Below, piece by piece: positions 11,186 through 23,249 of a stretch of DNA of 64,000 bases; position 1 is the first letter of the stretch, and each line of letters begins with the position of its first letter. A model generated the notes under the pieces. It was given only the letters and a program-made list of their open reading frames with translations, was not told the origin of the DNA and did not search any database. The DNA is from Linum tenue (Eukaryota; Streptophyta; Magnoliopsida; Malpighiales; Linaceae). The position numbers and the translations under genes were made by a program. Location of the stretch: NCBI GenBank assembly GCA_946122785.1, contig CAMGYJ010000011.1, positions 41,690,513-41,754,512 of the forward strand, given 5' to 3'.

Positions 11186-11967
11186 TCATGATCCTTTCAA
11201 GTACTTGAGTATCCTGAAAACTGCAACCAAATGAGGTTGACGAGGCTGTCCCATAAATTGACTCACCACTTGCACTGCATAAGCAATGTCAGGTCGTGTC
11301 GAATCTAAAAAGATAAGGCTACTGACAAGTTTCCTGAAAAATGTAGAGTCTGGTAATAATTCACCATCATCAACGCTAAACTTGGTGTTCAACTCCATAG
11401 GCGTAGAGCAAGGCTTGCACTCGGAGTACCTGGCATTAGTCAATATATCAGTGATATATTTCTTTAGAGAGACAAAATACCATGATTGGAGCGAGTTAAT
11501 CTGCCAAAAATCCATACCCAAGATAGTATTATGGATCTTTTCGAACCATGCCCGTGGAGCTTGTTTTAACCCATACAAAGACCGCTTCAACAAACATACT
11601 TGATCTCCATGGGAATTACAAATGCTAGGAGGGAACTTCATAAAACGCAGCTTGTTAAGATCACCATGCAAGAATGCATTCTTGACGTCAAGTTGAAAGA
11701 GAGGCTAACCAAGCATAGAAGCCACCGCTAGCATAGTACGTACAGTCTGCATGCGAGCAACAGGCGCAAAAGTCTCTTCATAATCCACCCATAAGCCTGT
11801 TTAAAACACTGAGCTACAAGACGTGCTTTGTAGCACTCAATTGTGCCATCAGACTGGCGTTTGATACTATATACCCACTTCCAACATACTATTGAACAAG
11901 GAGGAGGCGGGCGATTGAAAACAAGCCAAGTATCATTTTCTTCAAGAGCCGAAAGCTCTTCCTTCAT
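11186..11967 (-). pseudogene. Copia reverse transcriptase remnant lacking the YVDD palm
   Basis: 11967-11728 encodes the RT start ('WKWVYSIKRQSDGTIECYKARLVA') and 11671-11186 encodes 'LLKRSLYGLKQAPRAWFEKIH' joined directly to 'KKYITDILTNARY'. The catalytic palm segment is missing. A frameshift lies between the two parts. Confidence 0.88.
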
Positions 11968-12926
11968 AGTTGCGTCCCACTCGGGGTGGCCAACTGCCTG
12001 GGCATAACATGTAGGAATAGTTCTGGAGTAGTAGAGAATCCAACATAGTCATAAAGCCAAGGTGGCGGTTGGCCCAATTCGATCAAGAAGAACGCCGCAG
12101 GCCAAGAGGAGGACTGGGAGGATCTACTGCACCGTCATGATCTGATTGAGAGGTAGTAGAATCCCCTACTAAAGTTGCATCATCACTATCATCATGGTTT
12201 GAATCTGAGGAGTTGTTAGGGGTAGGGAGATCAGTAGTAGGTCCTATATGTTCAACCAAAGGAATAAATGATGCAATAAGATTACTAGACACCTTGGAAG
12301 CCTCCTGTGACGAACTCGAACTGGAAGATGATGGAGCAAAGTACATCTCCGACTCGATGAAAAAGACACTAGGCGAGATATGCATCCTTCGCGCCACATG
12401 ATCATAGCAAACATATCCTTTGTGAATGTCACTATAACCCATGAATGCACATTTAGTGGCTTGAGGTGAGAGTTTTTTTCTTTCTTTGTGGGGAAGAAGA
12501 ACATAACAGGTATAACCAAAGACACGTAGACGTGAATAGTCAGGGTGTCTAGAATATAGCTTGTAGAATGGTTAGATTATTGAGAGTAAAATTGGGTTGC
12601 CTATTAATGAGATGAACGATGGTATGAACTGCTTTGACCCAAAATCGAGCCGGGACATGTGCATGAAACAACATAGCCTGAGTTCATGCTAAAACATGTT
12701 GATGTTTTCGTTCGAAAAGACAATTTTGTTGGGAAATGCCAGGACATGATTGTTGAACTGAAATGCCTGAGACTTAAGGAAGACATGGAGAGGAGTGGAG
12801 GAGAACTCCCCGCCAGGATCTGAACCTATTCTCTCTACTTTCCATATTCACACTATCATCTATCTCGTACTTACCTGAGCGTCGGAGTGTAGAACACGGG
12901 GGGCACCCCTACCTCTCCACAAATTC

Positions 12927-14877
12927 TTCCCCTCCCGAGGATATTAGACGAGGGATCGCATATCAAGGCTCTTACAAATCGCCTGGTACTAATCAAGATC
13001 AAACACTTTCTTTCCTTTCTTCCTTCTATCCTTCTCCAGTTTATCTGTTGTTAGTTGTTATTGATCTTGGAAGAACTCTCTACTATCCTGTCTGATTGGG
13101 GGGAGTGGAAGAAATGGGAGTGCCGCCACCGCCGCTTCGGTCTTTCTTCTTTCTTTCTCTCATCTTCCCTTCTCGTCTATCTGTATCTTGCGGTCTCCTC
13201 ACGCCTCTTTTTTTTCCAGCGAGCAAGTCGGCTAGAATGCCTCAAAATATAAAAGGGACAACAAATGGGTTTAAACCACAGCAGAGACAACGCCCTAAGG
13301 TATCGAATTCAATTTGGGAATTTATTAATAACATCCCCTCTTTACCAAATCTGTTGTTTGTGGATAAAGAACCTCATTTTGCGCATTCAATTCAATGCGA
13401 GGAATTATTTCATTGCATTCTCTTTACCTATTTAATTGGCTATTTGTGCATAGGATTTGTATGGTGTGATTAAGGAGCTCGCTCTTGAGCATGACTAGAG
13501 TCATGCATGCAAGTTAGTGGTCTTAAATGTGATGTAGTAATTACTCCATGAACAACTCACTTGTTGGCTCTCAGAATATCACCAGCTTGCAGGTTCAACA
13601 CCTAAAAGGAAGACATCCGGGTGCAGAGTGAATCACGAAAACAGCTAGCCGCAACACTCACACACGCAAATGAAGGTGTTATGAAATCTTAATTCTATCT
13701 ACTTATCCTTCACAATTTTGATTGGATCCATTTCCATCACCAATCATCAGTACACCTTAAAAGTTCATAACCAACAAACAAAACTCCATTTTCCTTATTT
13801 TTCATCAACTTAATATTTTCATATTTTTATGTTTTATTCATCCACTTTCATTTTTATAATTAATATTTTTTGTTTTTTTTATTTTTCTTATAGGCTTTTG
13901 TTTTCCCCTCCCGAGGATATTAGACGAGGGATTGCATATCAAGGCTCTTACAAATCGCCTGGTACTAATCAAGATCAAACACTTTCTTTCCTTTCTTCCT
14001 TCTATCCTTCTCCAGTTTATCTGTTGTTAGTTGTTATTGATCTTGGAAGAACTCTCTACTATCCTGTCTGATTGGGGGGAGTGGAAGAAATGGGAGTGCC
14101 GCCACCGCCGCTTCGGTCTTTCTTCTTTCTTTCTCTCATCTTCCCTTCTCGTCTATCTGTATCTTGCGGTCTCCTCACGCCTCTTTTTTTTCCAGCGAGC
14201 AAGTCGGCTAGAATGCCTCAAAATATAAAAGGGACAACAAATGGGTTTAAACCACAGCAGAGACAACGCCCTAAGGTATCGAATTCAATTTGGGAATTTA
14301 TTAATAACATCCCCTCTTTACCAAATCTGTTGTTTGTGGATAAAGAACCTCATTTTGCGCATTCAATTCAATGCGAGGAATTATTTCATTGCATTCTCTT
14401 TACCTATTTAATTGGCTATTTATGCATAAGATTTGTATGGTGTGATTAAGGAGCTCGCTCTTGAGCATGACTAGAGCCATGCATGCAAGTTAGTGGTCTT
14501 AAATGTGATGTAGTAATTGCTCCATGAACAACTCACTTGTTGGCTCTCAGAATATCACCAGCTTGCAGGTTCAACACCTAAAAGGAAGACATCCGGGTGC
14601 AGAGTGAATCACGAAAACAGCTAGCCGCAACACTCACACACGCAAATAAAGGTGTTATGAAATCTTAATTCTATCTACTTATCCTTTACAATTTTGATTG
14701 GATCCATTTCCATCACCAATCATCAGCACACCTTAAAAGTTCATAACCAACAAACAAAACTACATTTTCCTTATTTTTCATCAACTTAATATTTTTATAA
14801 TTTTATGTTTTATTCATCCACTTTCATTTTTATAATCAATATTTTTTGTTTTTTTATTTTTCTTATAGGCTTTTGTT
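12927..14877. repeat. 976-bp tandem direct duplication, ~98.7% identical
   Basis: Copy 1 is 12927-13902 and copy 2 is 13903-14877, abutting head to tail. I count about a dozen substitutions and one T-run indel between them. Each copy contains the same 125-codon open frame (13096 and 14072), differing by one residue, but it is rich in low-complexity Ser/Phe and has no domain. The unit starts with a 'ggatattagacgaggg' block that follows an LTR-like end near 12880-12926, so it may be LTR or leader sequence of a retroelement. Confidence 0.9.
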
Positions 14878-15662
14878 TTCATCAAAAGTCATTAGCTCTA
14901 AACTAACATTATAAAAATGGTGACAGATAATTAAACCATTTTACCAAGTGAATCAAACAAAACCTTTGTTTTTTTTTTAATTAAGAGAAACTATCATAAA
15001 AAGGAAAATGTATGAAAAAATATAGGAAGAGTGCATAAAAAATGATGGTTCACCGAAAATAAGAATCTAGCATTAAAAAAGAAAATATCATCTAAGAGGA
15101 TGAGATGTATAATTTTGGTTTAACACAAATATAAGTTGACTCGATCTTATGTACAAAAATCGACATAATAGGTAAGAATATGGTTTTCTAGATGGCTTCG
15201 AAAAACATCATATTCTCTATCCATTTCATCTTTCCAATTCGGAATCTTTCTTGTGTGATTCTCCTTCCGTTCTGTTTCCTTCCTTCCCAATTTTGCATTT
15301 TCTCCTAAACATGCATGGATTGTGTTGGCATACAATTAGCAGACGGGAAAATGTGATTGTTTTTGGTTGAGATCAGGGAATGACATATTTGTCAACTTCA
15401 TTGTGAATTGCAAATGTGGATAAGTTGGAATTTGTGAAACTGACTTGAGTAGTTTCGTGATGTTATCATAGCGATTTTTTCATGTTTGGCTCATAGCCAA
15501 AGTTGTGGATTCGAAATTTGAGTTCTGTTGTTCGAAGGGCCAATGTCTTTAGTTTTTCTATTTTTTGTCTAGGTACAATGTTAGAGTGAGAGACTCTTTA
15601 GTTTTGGCCGCTAATTAAAGATAGATGAAATGAGAGGTGGAAAATTTCTATATTTCTACCTT
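14878..15662. other. AT-rich spacer, nothing recognised
   Basis: No coding or RNA signal. One 62-codon minus-strand frame at 15147-15335 has no recognisable features. Confidence 0.5.
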
Positions 15663-15935
15663 CTATTTCCCTTGGCAGTTAGTACCGAGCTTGCCGGTGG
15701 TATGCCTATAGTTTTCCTCTAGGAAAAGGTGATTGTAAACCACCCAATTCAGAATGACCTCCACTCTTGCTGAATCCTTATACTCAACGGATTTGTGCTT
15801 CATGTAGTCCACTAAATCATGCACTGACAACTGGATCGGCAACTCCGAGCTATACTTTATGTTGTGCGCCGCGTCAATACATACGTTCGTGACCTGATAC
15901 GTGTTGGTGCAGTCTTCATCAAACAGTACGCACAC
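15663..15935 (-). pseudogene. Exon fragment X1 of an unrecognised gene family
   Basis: A 90-codon frame on the minus strand. Its segments 'PIQLSVHDLVDYM', 'ILNWVVYNHLFLEENYRHTT' and a final 'CQGK' recur in diverged form at 18936-19157 ('SIQLSVHE', 'IINWLVDHHLSLEGIYTDTT'). Recurrence of a protein-level pattern implies descent from a real exon. The function is unknown, and no start context or splice partner could be fixed. Confidence 0.5.
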
Positions 15936-16129
15936 GTAGCTAATTATTAGAAGAGAGTGGAGATTATGAGAGTCCTTATTATAATTATGCTCCTCATAAT
16001 TTTCTATTGTCTACTCCACACATTTCTCTGTTAGTTGCTTACAACAAAATTGACTTTGTACCACATCAATTAAATACAAGAGATTAAATGACTTTATAAG
16101 GCCAACTTAATTATAACAATTAAAAACAA

Positions 16130-16470
16130 TTAAGATGGATCACTTGCATCAAGATTTTGGGCCTATGACACCCATGGCATCGTGTATGTGCCACTTTAAG
16201 TCATTCTTATTCTGAAAATTGGCTAAGTGTTGGAGCATCCCTCATGACATGATCAGGAGGTAATCAACATACCCCCTGGTTCCCTTTATTAGGGTTTTAT
16301 GTCCCCTGACGGGACTCACTAGAATCGCTTTACCGTTGGGGTCCTCATTCCACTTGCCATCGCCATCTTTTTTCTAGAGGACGTAAAAAAAAGCAAAAGT
16401 TAAAGATAATTGAATGTCAGAAGAAGTACCTTGGGGCATGGTTTGGGTTTGGCCTTAAAGCCATGAGAAA
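16130..16470 (-). pseudogene. Exon fragments Y1 of an unrecognised gene family
   Basis: On the minus strand, the block near 16460-16430 ('cttggggcatggtttgggtttgg' on plus) and the block 16400-16290 ('DGDGKWNEDPNGKAILVSP') match the diverged copy at 17560-17340. An insertion or intron-like gap of about 60 bp separates the two blocks here. No complete frame survives. Confidence 0.48.
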
Positions 16471-16479
16471 CCAGCACAA

Positions 16480-16915
16480 AAATTGGAACAGGGAAGAAGG
16501 ACGAGTTTACTTTACCAGATTGCAACTGGAAAACTAAAACTGTTGTTGCCCCGCTCACACCAAGAACGCAGGGAAGGAGATGTTGGCGACGACAATATTT
16601 CAGATTTTGGCGAGAGTGTTTGGGAATTGAGAGTGAGTGGTAATGGGGTAATGTGGTGGGAGAATTTTTTTTTTCATTTTGTTTGTTTGCTTGTTCTCCA
16701 GAATTAGCTGTTACCTAGGTTTTTTATTTTTATTACTAGTTTCATGATTATTTTTGGTTGTCCTTGATTTACATTGTAAGTGGTTTGACTCCGATGATGA
16801 GAACGAAGAAGAATGGGAAATCAAGAGAAGGAAAATCACCATGCTTGCTAAGAAAGCCTTGGAATCTTACAACGAGAAGAATAAAGTACAAGAAGCACCA
16901 CTAGGATGAAACAAA
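16480..16915 (+). pseudogene. Exon fragment Z1 with conserved upstream intron, plus strand
   Basis: 16795-16908 encodes 'DSDDENEEEWEIKRRKITMLAKKALESYNEKNKVQEAPLG'-type sequence (shown in part). The 140 bp before it is intron-like and recurs at 18355-18480 and 28525-28655 with the same run of text before the acceptor. It belongs to the same multi-copy family as 18195-18560 and 27020-28800. The upstream exon is missing here. Confidence 0.5.
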
Positions 16916-17329
16916 TAGGAGGTAGATGGAGGACTAGAGAGGAGCAAGCGAACCGACTAATTCGTCTCCCTCAAACACCAACCAAAGAGACATCCAGACA
17001 AATCTAGAGGTCATTTTGGTAGGGGGGGGGCAAAAGTATTTCCACGGGGAGACATGAAAGACGTCATCACAAAGGATGAAAGATGAATGCGAAGCCATAG
17101 GAGAAATGAAAAAGACACAAAATAAAACACAGAAAAAGAAAGTAGAGGACCAACGATCGAAGGATAAGGCAGCAAAAGAAAAACATTTGGGCTACCACCG
17201 ACAACAAAAAATATCGAAATCAACTCATCCTAGATCTGGATTTGAAAAACTTCTAGTGGGAAGCAAGATGAGCTAAAGGTAGAGAGAGGTTTTTCATTAA
17301 AAATACCACATTAACTAAACTCATGCACC

Positions 17330-17600
17330 CAAACAACGCATTAATTAGTTTACCTTCCGGTTCTTGACCCTAATGGGACTCACCAGGATCATTTTCCTGT
17401 TGGAATCCGACTTCCACTTACCATCGTCATCTTTCCTCCACTTTCCCTTGATCCAGTCTTGCTCCAAGGGTAGATCCTCATTGCCTCTGTAAAGTCTCTA
17501 AGCAAACTGAACGCCACAATAAATATCTTGGGGCATGGTTTGGGTTTGGCCTTAAAGCCACTCATTTTGCCCTTTGTCTAGTGAGACATTCTTCTATAGA
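17330..17600 (-). pseudogene. Exon fragment Y2 of an unrecognised gene family
   Basis: A minus-strand frame reads 'EDLPLEQDWIKGKWRKDDD' and then 'ILVSPIRVKNRKVN', homologous to Y1 at 16130-16470. It lacks the gap seen in Y1, so it is closer to the ancestral arrangement. One in-frame stop lies upstream of the quoted part. Confidence 0.5.
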
Positions 17601-17779
17601 TAATTCGAGGAAAAATGGAAATGGGTGCGTGAGGAGAATTAGATTCCGACATAGAGAAGCAAAAAAAAAAATGGAGACCAAGAGAAGCAAGTGGGTTGGT
17701 AGAGAGGAATCGGCAACAAATCGAGACTAAGAGGCAATGAGAAACCATCATAAAAAGTGGGATAAGGACGAGGACGACC

Positions 17780-18060
17780 TTACCTTACTAGACGATGGCG
17801 ACAGTGACAATCGCCTTCCTTTTCTTTCGCTGCCCCCTTACCCACAGAACTAAAACTGTTGTTGCCGCGTACAATTGTAAGAATGTTTGACGGTGGTGGT
17901 CTCGAACAGCGCTGGTCGGGGAAGACAAGAACACTAGGTTGGAGATTTGGCGGCGGCGGGATTTCAATGTTTGACGAGGGTGAGGGCGGAGTGAAAGTGA
18001 TTGGGTAATGGGGGAGACGGTCCGAATATGTCCACCTATAATCCAATCGGCCACTTTTTT
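17780..18060. other. GC-richer leader-like segment upstream of fragment W
   Basis: It resembles, in diverged form, the stretch at 16500-16660 ('aaaactgttgttgcc', then 'ggtaatggg'). Two 88-codon minus-strand frames overlap here but have no domains. It probably marks the far end of a duplicated block rather than a gene. Confidence 0.35.
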
Positions 18061-18194
18061 CTAATTCTTTTTGCTTTTATCTTTTCCCCTATAATTTGTG
18101 TTTGTAAAAAATTTTAAGCTTCTACATAAACATGAAAACTATACGATCAGGTTTGTTTGCTTATGTAAGCATTTTAGGGTGATTTGGGTTCTTA

Positions 18195-18560
18195 TTATTG
18201 GATGAGTACAGACGTAATTGCAACAAGCGATGCTATGGAGGAGGACGAGTTGCTTATACCATTGGATGAGTACAAACGTAATCGCAACAATAAATATTAT
18301 GACCAATTGGTGGTGGCAAGTTTGTGGACTAACATGGACCCGGAAACATAATTGTGGTAGGTTATTTTTTATTCTTCGTTTTGTTTGTTTGTTTGTTCTC
18401 CAAAATTAGTTGCTAGCTAGTTTTTTTACTTTTTTTTATCAGTTTCATGATTAGTTTTGGATGTCCTTGATTTACATTGCAGGTTGGTTGACTCCGATGA
18501 TGAGATCAAAGAAGAGCGAGAAATCACAAGAAAGGACAACCCAAGCAAAGCAAGATAACC
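18195..18560 (+). pseudogene. Exon fragments W and Z2 of the multi-copy acidic-protein family
   Basis: 18234-18355 encodes an acidic start followed by 'PLDEYKRNRNNKYYDQLV' and 'SLWTNMDPET', then a TAA and an intron-like gap. The acceptor at about 18481 leads to 'LVDSDDEIKEEREI'. The same two-exon pattern occurs at 27200-28800. The in-frame stop and loss of downstream exons make it non-functional. Confidence 0.52.
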
Positions 18561-19250
18561 ATAAAACATAAGTCATAATACCCCTTTGTAATAAACTTGG
18601 TAGAGAGAGAGAGAGAGAGGGAATTGGGAGAATTATTATTATGTTATTGTTGGAAGAATACGAACGGAGACTATGATCGGATGATTACATTGTTGTATGT
18701 TTTTGTACTTACCTTGTCATACCAAAAGACAAAATCAGTCGTAGCTCCAAAAATAGCGATGACGGGCTGTTGGTGGACCAACCTTAGAAGTTTTTTTCCA
18801 TCACCTCCTCGGTAGTTGTGAAGTCCTTCTTCAGGATGGTTTTGGCCTTCCTGTCAGCTCTCTTCAAATACCAAAACCAACATGTTAAATACATATTTAT
18901 GAAAGAAATAAAGTCGAAAGAGCCCATTAAGTTTCTTACCTTGTCCTTCCCTTGGCAGTCATTACCGAACTTGCGTTGGTGGTATCTGTATAAATGCCCT
19001 CTAGGGAAAGATGATGATCAACTAGCCAATTAATGATTTTTGCTTCATGCACCGACAATTGGATTGACAACTTCGACAAGTGTGTTAAGCACATGTTGCT
19101 AATTAATCTGTAAAAATCAAGTGAACGAGAATTAGAAAGACAACCCAAGCAAAGCAAGACACACAGACAACAGAAGCCATAATACCCCTTTGGAAGAAAC
19201 TCGGTAGAGAGGTAGAGAATTGAGAGAATTATTATTATGTTATGATAATA
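18530..19250. repeat. Pair of ~115-bp direct repeats
   Basis: 18530-18655 and 19135-19250 share 'gacaacccaagcaaagcaaga', 'ataatacccctttg', a purine-rich stretch and 'gagaattattattatgtta' in the same order. The first copy has an expanded GA tract at 18601-18620. The repeats bracket fragment X2. Confidence 0.65.
18936..19157 (-). pseudogene. Exon fragment X2 of an unrecognised gene family
   Basis: Diverged homologue of 15663-15935 on the same strand, sharing 'IQLSVHE', 'INWLVDHHLSLEG' and 'YTDTT'. Shorter, with a different C-terminus. Confidence 0.48.
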
Positions 19251-19257
19251 TTCATTA

Positions 19258-19955
19258 TGTGATTAGCATATTAGATGAGTGTTACATATAATCTCTTTCC
19301 TCTCGTTTGAATTTGAGCTTAATTGCTCATTAGTCATTATTATGTACATTGATGATAGGGTTGTATATTGTAGAGGTTTGTGACTAGAATTAAAACACAT
19401 ATTATACCAATAAGACACATGAATAAGAAAACTTATCCCCTCTCTTCTTCTGTGTTTTCCTCTCCATACTATCTTATTGTTGTTCATCTTCTTCTTTAGT
19501 TTAAGATACATCAGTTTTCTCTTCTTATTTTTTATTTATATTATCTTATTATATAATTGTCTAAAATGATGCTACTTATTTCTCGTAGGTCGTCAATAGA
19601 TATTGTACCTAGTCCAACCTTCTTGTTAATATTTGGGTTATAATTTGATTTACATTAATATACATCTTATGATATATGTTGATTATGTGAAATAATTTTT
19701 TTCGTTTGATAACTAGAAAATGTAGCTCTTGTAGTAGCAATATGTCCGAAATAACTTTTATGACTTTATGTGTCATTATTTATGGATTTATGTGCATCAT
19801 CTTATCCTTATCAATTTCAACATTTAAATGTAGAGAAATGAAAGTTACAATAACCAATATTTTCCACAGAAGCGATTCTAAAAGAGCGCATGAAGTGTGA
19901 TAGACCAATCTATTCCAACAATAAACATCATCGAGAAAGAAAAAGAGTGCAAATT
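19258..19955. other. AT-rich spacer, nothing recognised
   Basis: No coding signal beyond short frames. It ends where Copia pre-integrase sequence becomes recognisable. Confidence 0.5.
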
Positions 19956-22902
19956 AGAATGACCTTCTCACCAGCAAGAGGATTGGTTCTGCCCAAGAGA
20001 TTAGAGGTCTTTACCAGCTCATTCAACACACAGGAGATCATACCATACATGTCAATTCTACAACTACACAAAGTCTCATACCTCAATCCTTTAACCTGTG
20101 GCACTAGAGACTTGGCCATCCATCTCAGCATAGAGTAAAGGAGTTACAGAAAACCATTCCCACCATCTGTGTTGAGTCTGTTCAACATTGTCAAGTCTGT
20201 CATTTGTCCAAGCAAAAACGTTTACCTTTTTCTTCAAGCCAATCTGTGGCAAAGAGTATTTTTGAACTCATTCATGTGGATATTTGGGGGACACTTGTTG
20301 TTTGTTCTTACAATGGATTTCAATACTTTCTTACCATTGTTGATGACAAATCTAGATGTGTATGGGCTTTTCTAATGAAACACAAAAGTGAAGCTAGAAA
20401 ACTTTTACAAGATTACTGCATTATGGTGCAAAATCAGTATGGTAAAAGGGTTCAAATCATTCGCTCTGATCAAGGAGCAGAGTTTCACATGCCAGATTTC
20501 TTTTCCAAACATGGCATTGTTCATCATCTTTCCTGTGTTGAAACACCACAGCAGAATGCTAGAGTAGAACGAAAGCACCAAGACATTCTCAATGTGGCCA
20601 GATCCCTCAAATTCCAATCTGGTCTTCCCCTAAAGTTTTGGTCTGACTGTGTTCTACATGCTGTGTACTTGATTAATAGACTACCTACTGTTGCTCTTGC
20701 ACACAAGACCCCATTTGAAACACTCTATGGCTTTCCCCCTGACCTCTCTGACCTTAAGGTGTTTGGCTGCTTGTGCTATGCCAGCACACTCAGTCATCAT
20801 CGCACCAAATTCCAACCAAGAGCAAGGCAATGTGTGTTTTTGGGTTATTCCCATGGAATTAAAGGTTTTAAGTTGCTGGATCTCTCTGAACACAAATTCT
20901 TCCACTCTAGAGATGTTTTGTTCCATGAAAACATCCTCCCTTACTTGTCTTCTCGAGATTCCACTTCACTTCCTGATCCACCAGTACCACCTGAGCCTTC
21001 TTTCTTTGCCACCACACCACCACCAGACTTTGACACTACACTTCCTTCTACTCCTCTTCCCACATCCGAGGAACAGCCTGACCCTCCATCTCCTTCTTCT
21101 GTCCCACCTACCCCTACTCCCCCTCTCCAGTCCTTCACACCCCTTCCCCTATTCCTGTTCCTCAGGATAGTCCCTCTTCTTCTCTTCCGATTGCCCTCAG
21201 AAAACCCTCTCGAGCCCATCATCCCCCTGTCAAGTACAATGATTATGTCTTATCAATGGAATCTAATGTTGACAAGCCTAGGTACCCCATGGTTGCATGC
21301 TTTTCCTATGCCAATCTTTCCCCAGGTTACAGATCATATGTGCTTGCTCTTAACTCCAACATTGAGCCAAGCAGCTATGAAGAAGCAGCACAACATGACT
21401 GTTGGAACCAAGCAATGAAACTGGAAGCTGATGCACTTACAGCAAATCAAACTTGGGAGGTTGTGCCTAGACCACTTAATAAGAGAACTATTGGCAGTAA
21501 ATGGGTGTACAAGATCAAACTCTTACCCGATGGAAGCATTGAAAGACATAAAGCTCGGGTTGTGGCTAAGGGATTTACACAGATTTATGGTCTGGATTTT
21601 CTGGACACTTACTCTCCTGTTGCAAAGCTAAACTCAGTCAAAACACTTCTTGCTGTGGCAGCAGCTAAGCAGTGGCATCTCTTTCAGCTCGATGTGAGCA
21701 ATGCATTCCTAAATGGGGACCTCAATGAAGAGGTTTACATGGAGCTTCCCCCTGGCCTTTCTCAACCTGGTATGGTTTGTAGACTCAAGAAGTCTCTCTA
21801 TGGCTTGAAGCAAGCTTCACGCCAGTGGTTTGCCAAACTTACTTATGCTCTTCTCAGCTTCAATTACCAGCAATCTCATAGTGACTACTCCATGTTCACT
21901 CATCACAGTAGTTCAGGCAGCTCCATTCTTCTGGTTTATGTCGATGATATCATCATTGCTGGTGATGATCTCAACTCCATTACAGCTCTCAAGCTCTTTC
22001 TCAGCTCACAGTTCAAAATCCGTGATCTTGGCAACCTCCAGTACTTCCTTGGCATCGAGATTGCCAGATCATCAGGGGGAATTCACCTATGCCAGAAGAA
22101 GTATTGCACTGATTTACTTACTGATACTGGTTTTGCAAATTCAAAACCTGTAGTTACTCCCATTGATATGAAAACTCGTTTGTCTGCTGATGATGGTCCG
22201 TTGCTTGACAATGGCACCCTATTTCGCAAGATTGTTGGACGCCTTCACTACCTCACCATCACACGCCCTGACATCACCTTTGCTGTCCAACAACTTTGCC
22301 AATATCAGGATGCTCCCACTTCGACACATCTTCAGCTAGCTTACAGAGTGTTGAAATACTTGAAGAACTCTCCAAGTCAAGGGTTGCTGTTTCCATCCTC
22401 TTCTGATCTACAACTCAGGGGATATCGCGACTCAGATTGGGCTTCCTGCCCTGACACAAGACGATCTACCACAGGCTACTGTATTTCCTTAGGGAAATCT
22501 CTCATAATCTGGAGATCCAAGAAGCAAGGAACAGTTTCTCGTTCCTCCTCAGAAGCATAGTATCGGGCCCTAGCTCAACTTACCTGTGAAATTGTCTGGG
22601 TTAAGAGACTTCTACAAGAACTCAATGTACATCATCCTCGCCCAGTAGAAGTCTACTGTGACAATCGATCAGCTCTATACATTGCTGAAAATCCTGTGTT
22701 TCACGAGAGGACGAAACACATAGAGATCGATTGTCACGTGGTTCGTCAATACCTTCAGTCCAAGCTCATTTCCCTTCACCATCTGGATACAGAGAACCAA
22801 ATTGCAGATCTTTTTACAAAGGGTTTGAGCAGGTTTCGTTTACAGTTCTTATTATCCAAGCTGAACATACCGAACCTGTATGCTCAGCTTGAGAGGGCAT
22901 AA
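19956..22902 (+). pseudogene. Broken Copia pol: integrase, reverse transcriptase, RNase H
   Basis: The integrase core is intact in the frame 20204-21418 ('HVDIWGT', 'RSDQGAEF', 'NARVERKHQ'), but the preceding HHCC region contains TAG near 20105. After the Pro/Ser-rich linker the reading moves from frame 2 to frame 1 between about 21140 and 21255. RT (21436-22150) has the LDVSNAFLNGDL and YVDD boxes. RNase H is cut by TAG at 22558-22560, where a GAG (Glu of SEAEY) would be expected, and then continues to 22902. At least three lesions abolish the polyprotein. Confidence 0.92.
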
Positions 22903-22904
22903 CA

Positions 22905-23241
22905 GAGGAATCGAATCAGAGTTGATTGAAGGGATGAACCGGTCTTGGTTCCTTGGACCCACTGATACGACGTCATTCAGCTGTGCAGTAATCGAGAGGC
23001 AGAGACAAGGACGACGTCGTCGCAGTTAGGCGCCAAGACACTCTTCCATTTATACTGTACAGCACCACGTGTTGGTTTAGTATAGGTCACTTCAATTAAT
23101 CCGTTTTGTTTACCGTTGTAACTCTGTAATTAGGACTGATAGCTAGCTGTACAGTTCTGTTCTTTCATATATATAGGCCCTCAGTGGCAAAGAGCCCCTT
23201 TGCGGGTTCCCCTCCAATTTGTCTTCTACCAAATTTCTTAT
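22905..23241 (+). repeat. Copia LTR (3' LTR position)
   Basis: It follows the purine tract and contains a TATA-type promoter (catatatatagg at 23166-23178). It ends just before the PBS. Exact ends were not fixed because no second LTR is present for comparison. Confidence 0.65.
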
Positions 23242-23249
23242 GGTATCAG

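Larger units (their letters stand above)
10546..12880 (-). mobile_element. Decayed Copia retrotransposon, minus strand
   Basis: Reading right to left: integrase tail and proline/serine-rich linker (12786-12083), reverse transcriptase start (11967-11728), RT remainder (11671-11186) and RNase H (11077-10658, with 'SSTEAEYRSM' and 'VDNTNAIQIA'). The polypurine tract is at 10664-10677 and the 3' LTR begins TGTTAA at 10663, running leftwards into 10546. The RT palm with the YVDD box is deleted between 'GMDFWQ' and 'KKYITDIL', so the enzyme is dead. No matching 5' LTR could be assigned. The segment ends at an LTR-like junction near 12880. Confidence 0.88.
19956..23249 (+). mobile_element. Copia retrotransposon, 3' half with LTR, followed by a PBS
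   Basis: The recognisable coding region starts in the GAG-pre-integrase domain near 19960 and runs to the natural C-terminus at 22902. A purine-rich tract (about 22888-22900) and an LTR (about 22905-23241) follow, with a TATA box at 23166-23174. The LTR is followed by the initiator-tRNA primer-binding motif TGGTATCAG, which normally follows a 5' LTR, and that motif is split by a hAT-like insertion. Gag and the 5' LTR are missing. An LTR with a PBS downstream suggests unequal recombination or two overlapping insertions. Confidence 0.88.

Noticed and set aside
13096..14449. The 125-codon frames in the tandem duplication as a duplicated gene
   Set aside because: Low-complexity composition and no domain; conservation is explained by the ~98.7% nucleotide identity of the whole unit.
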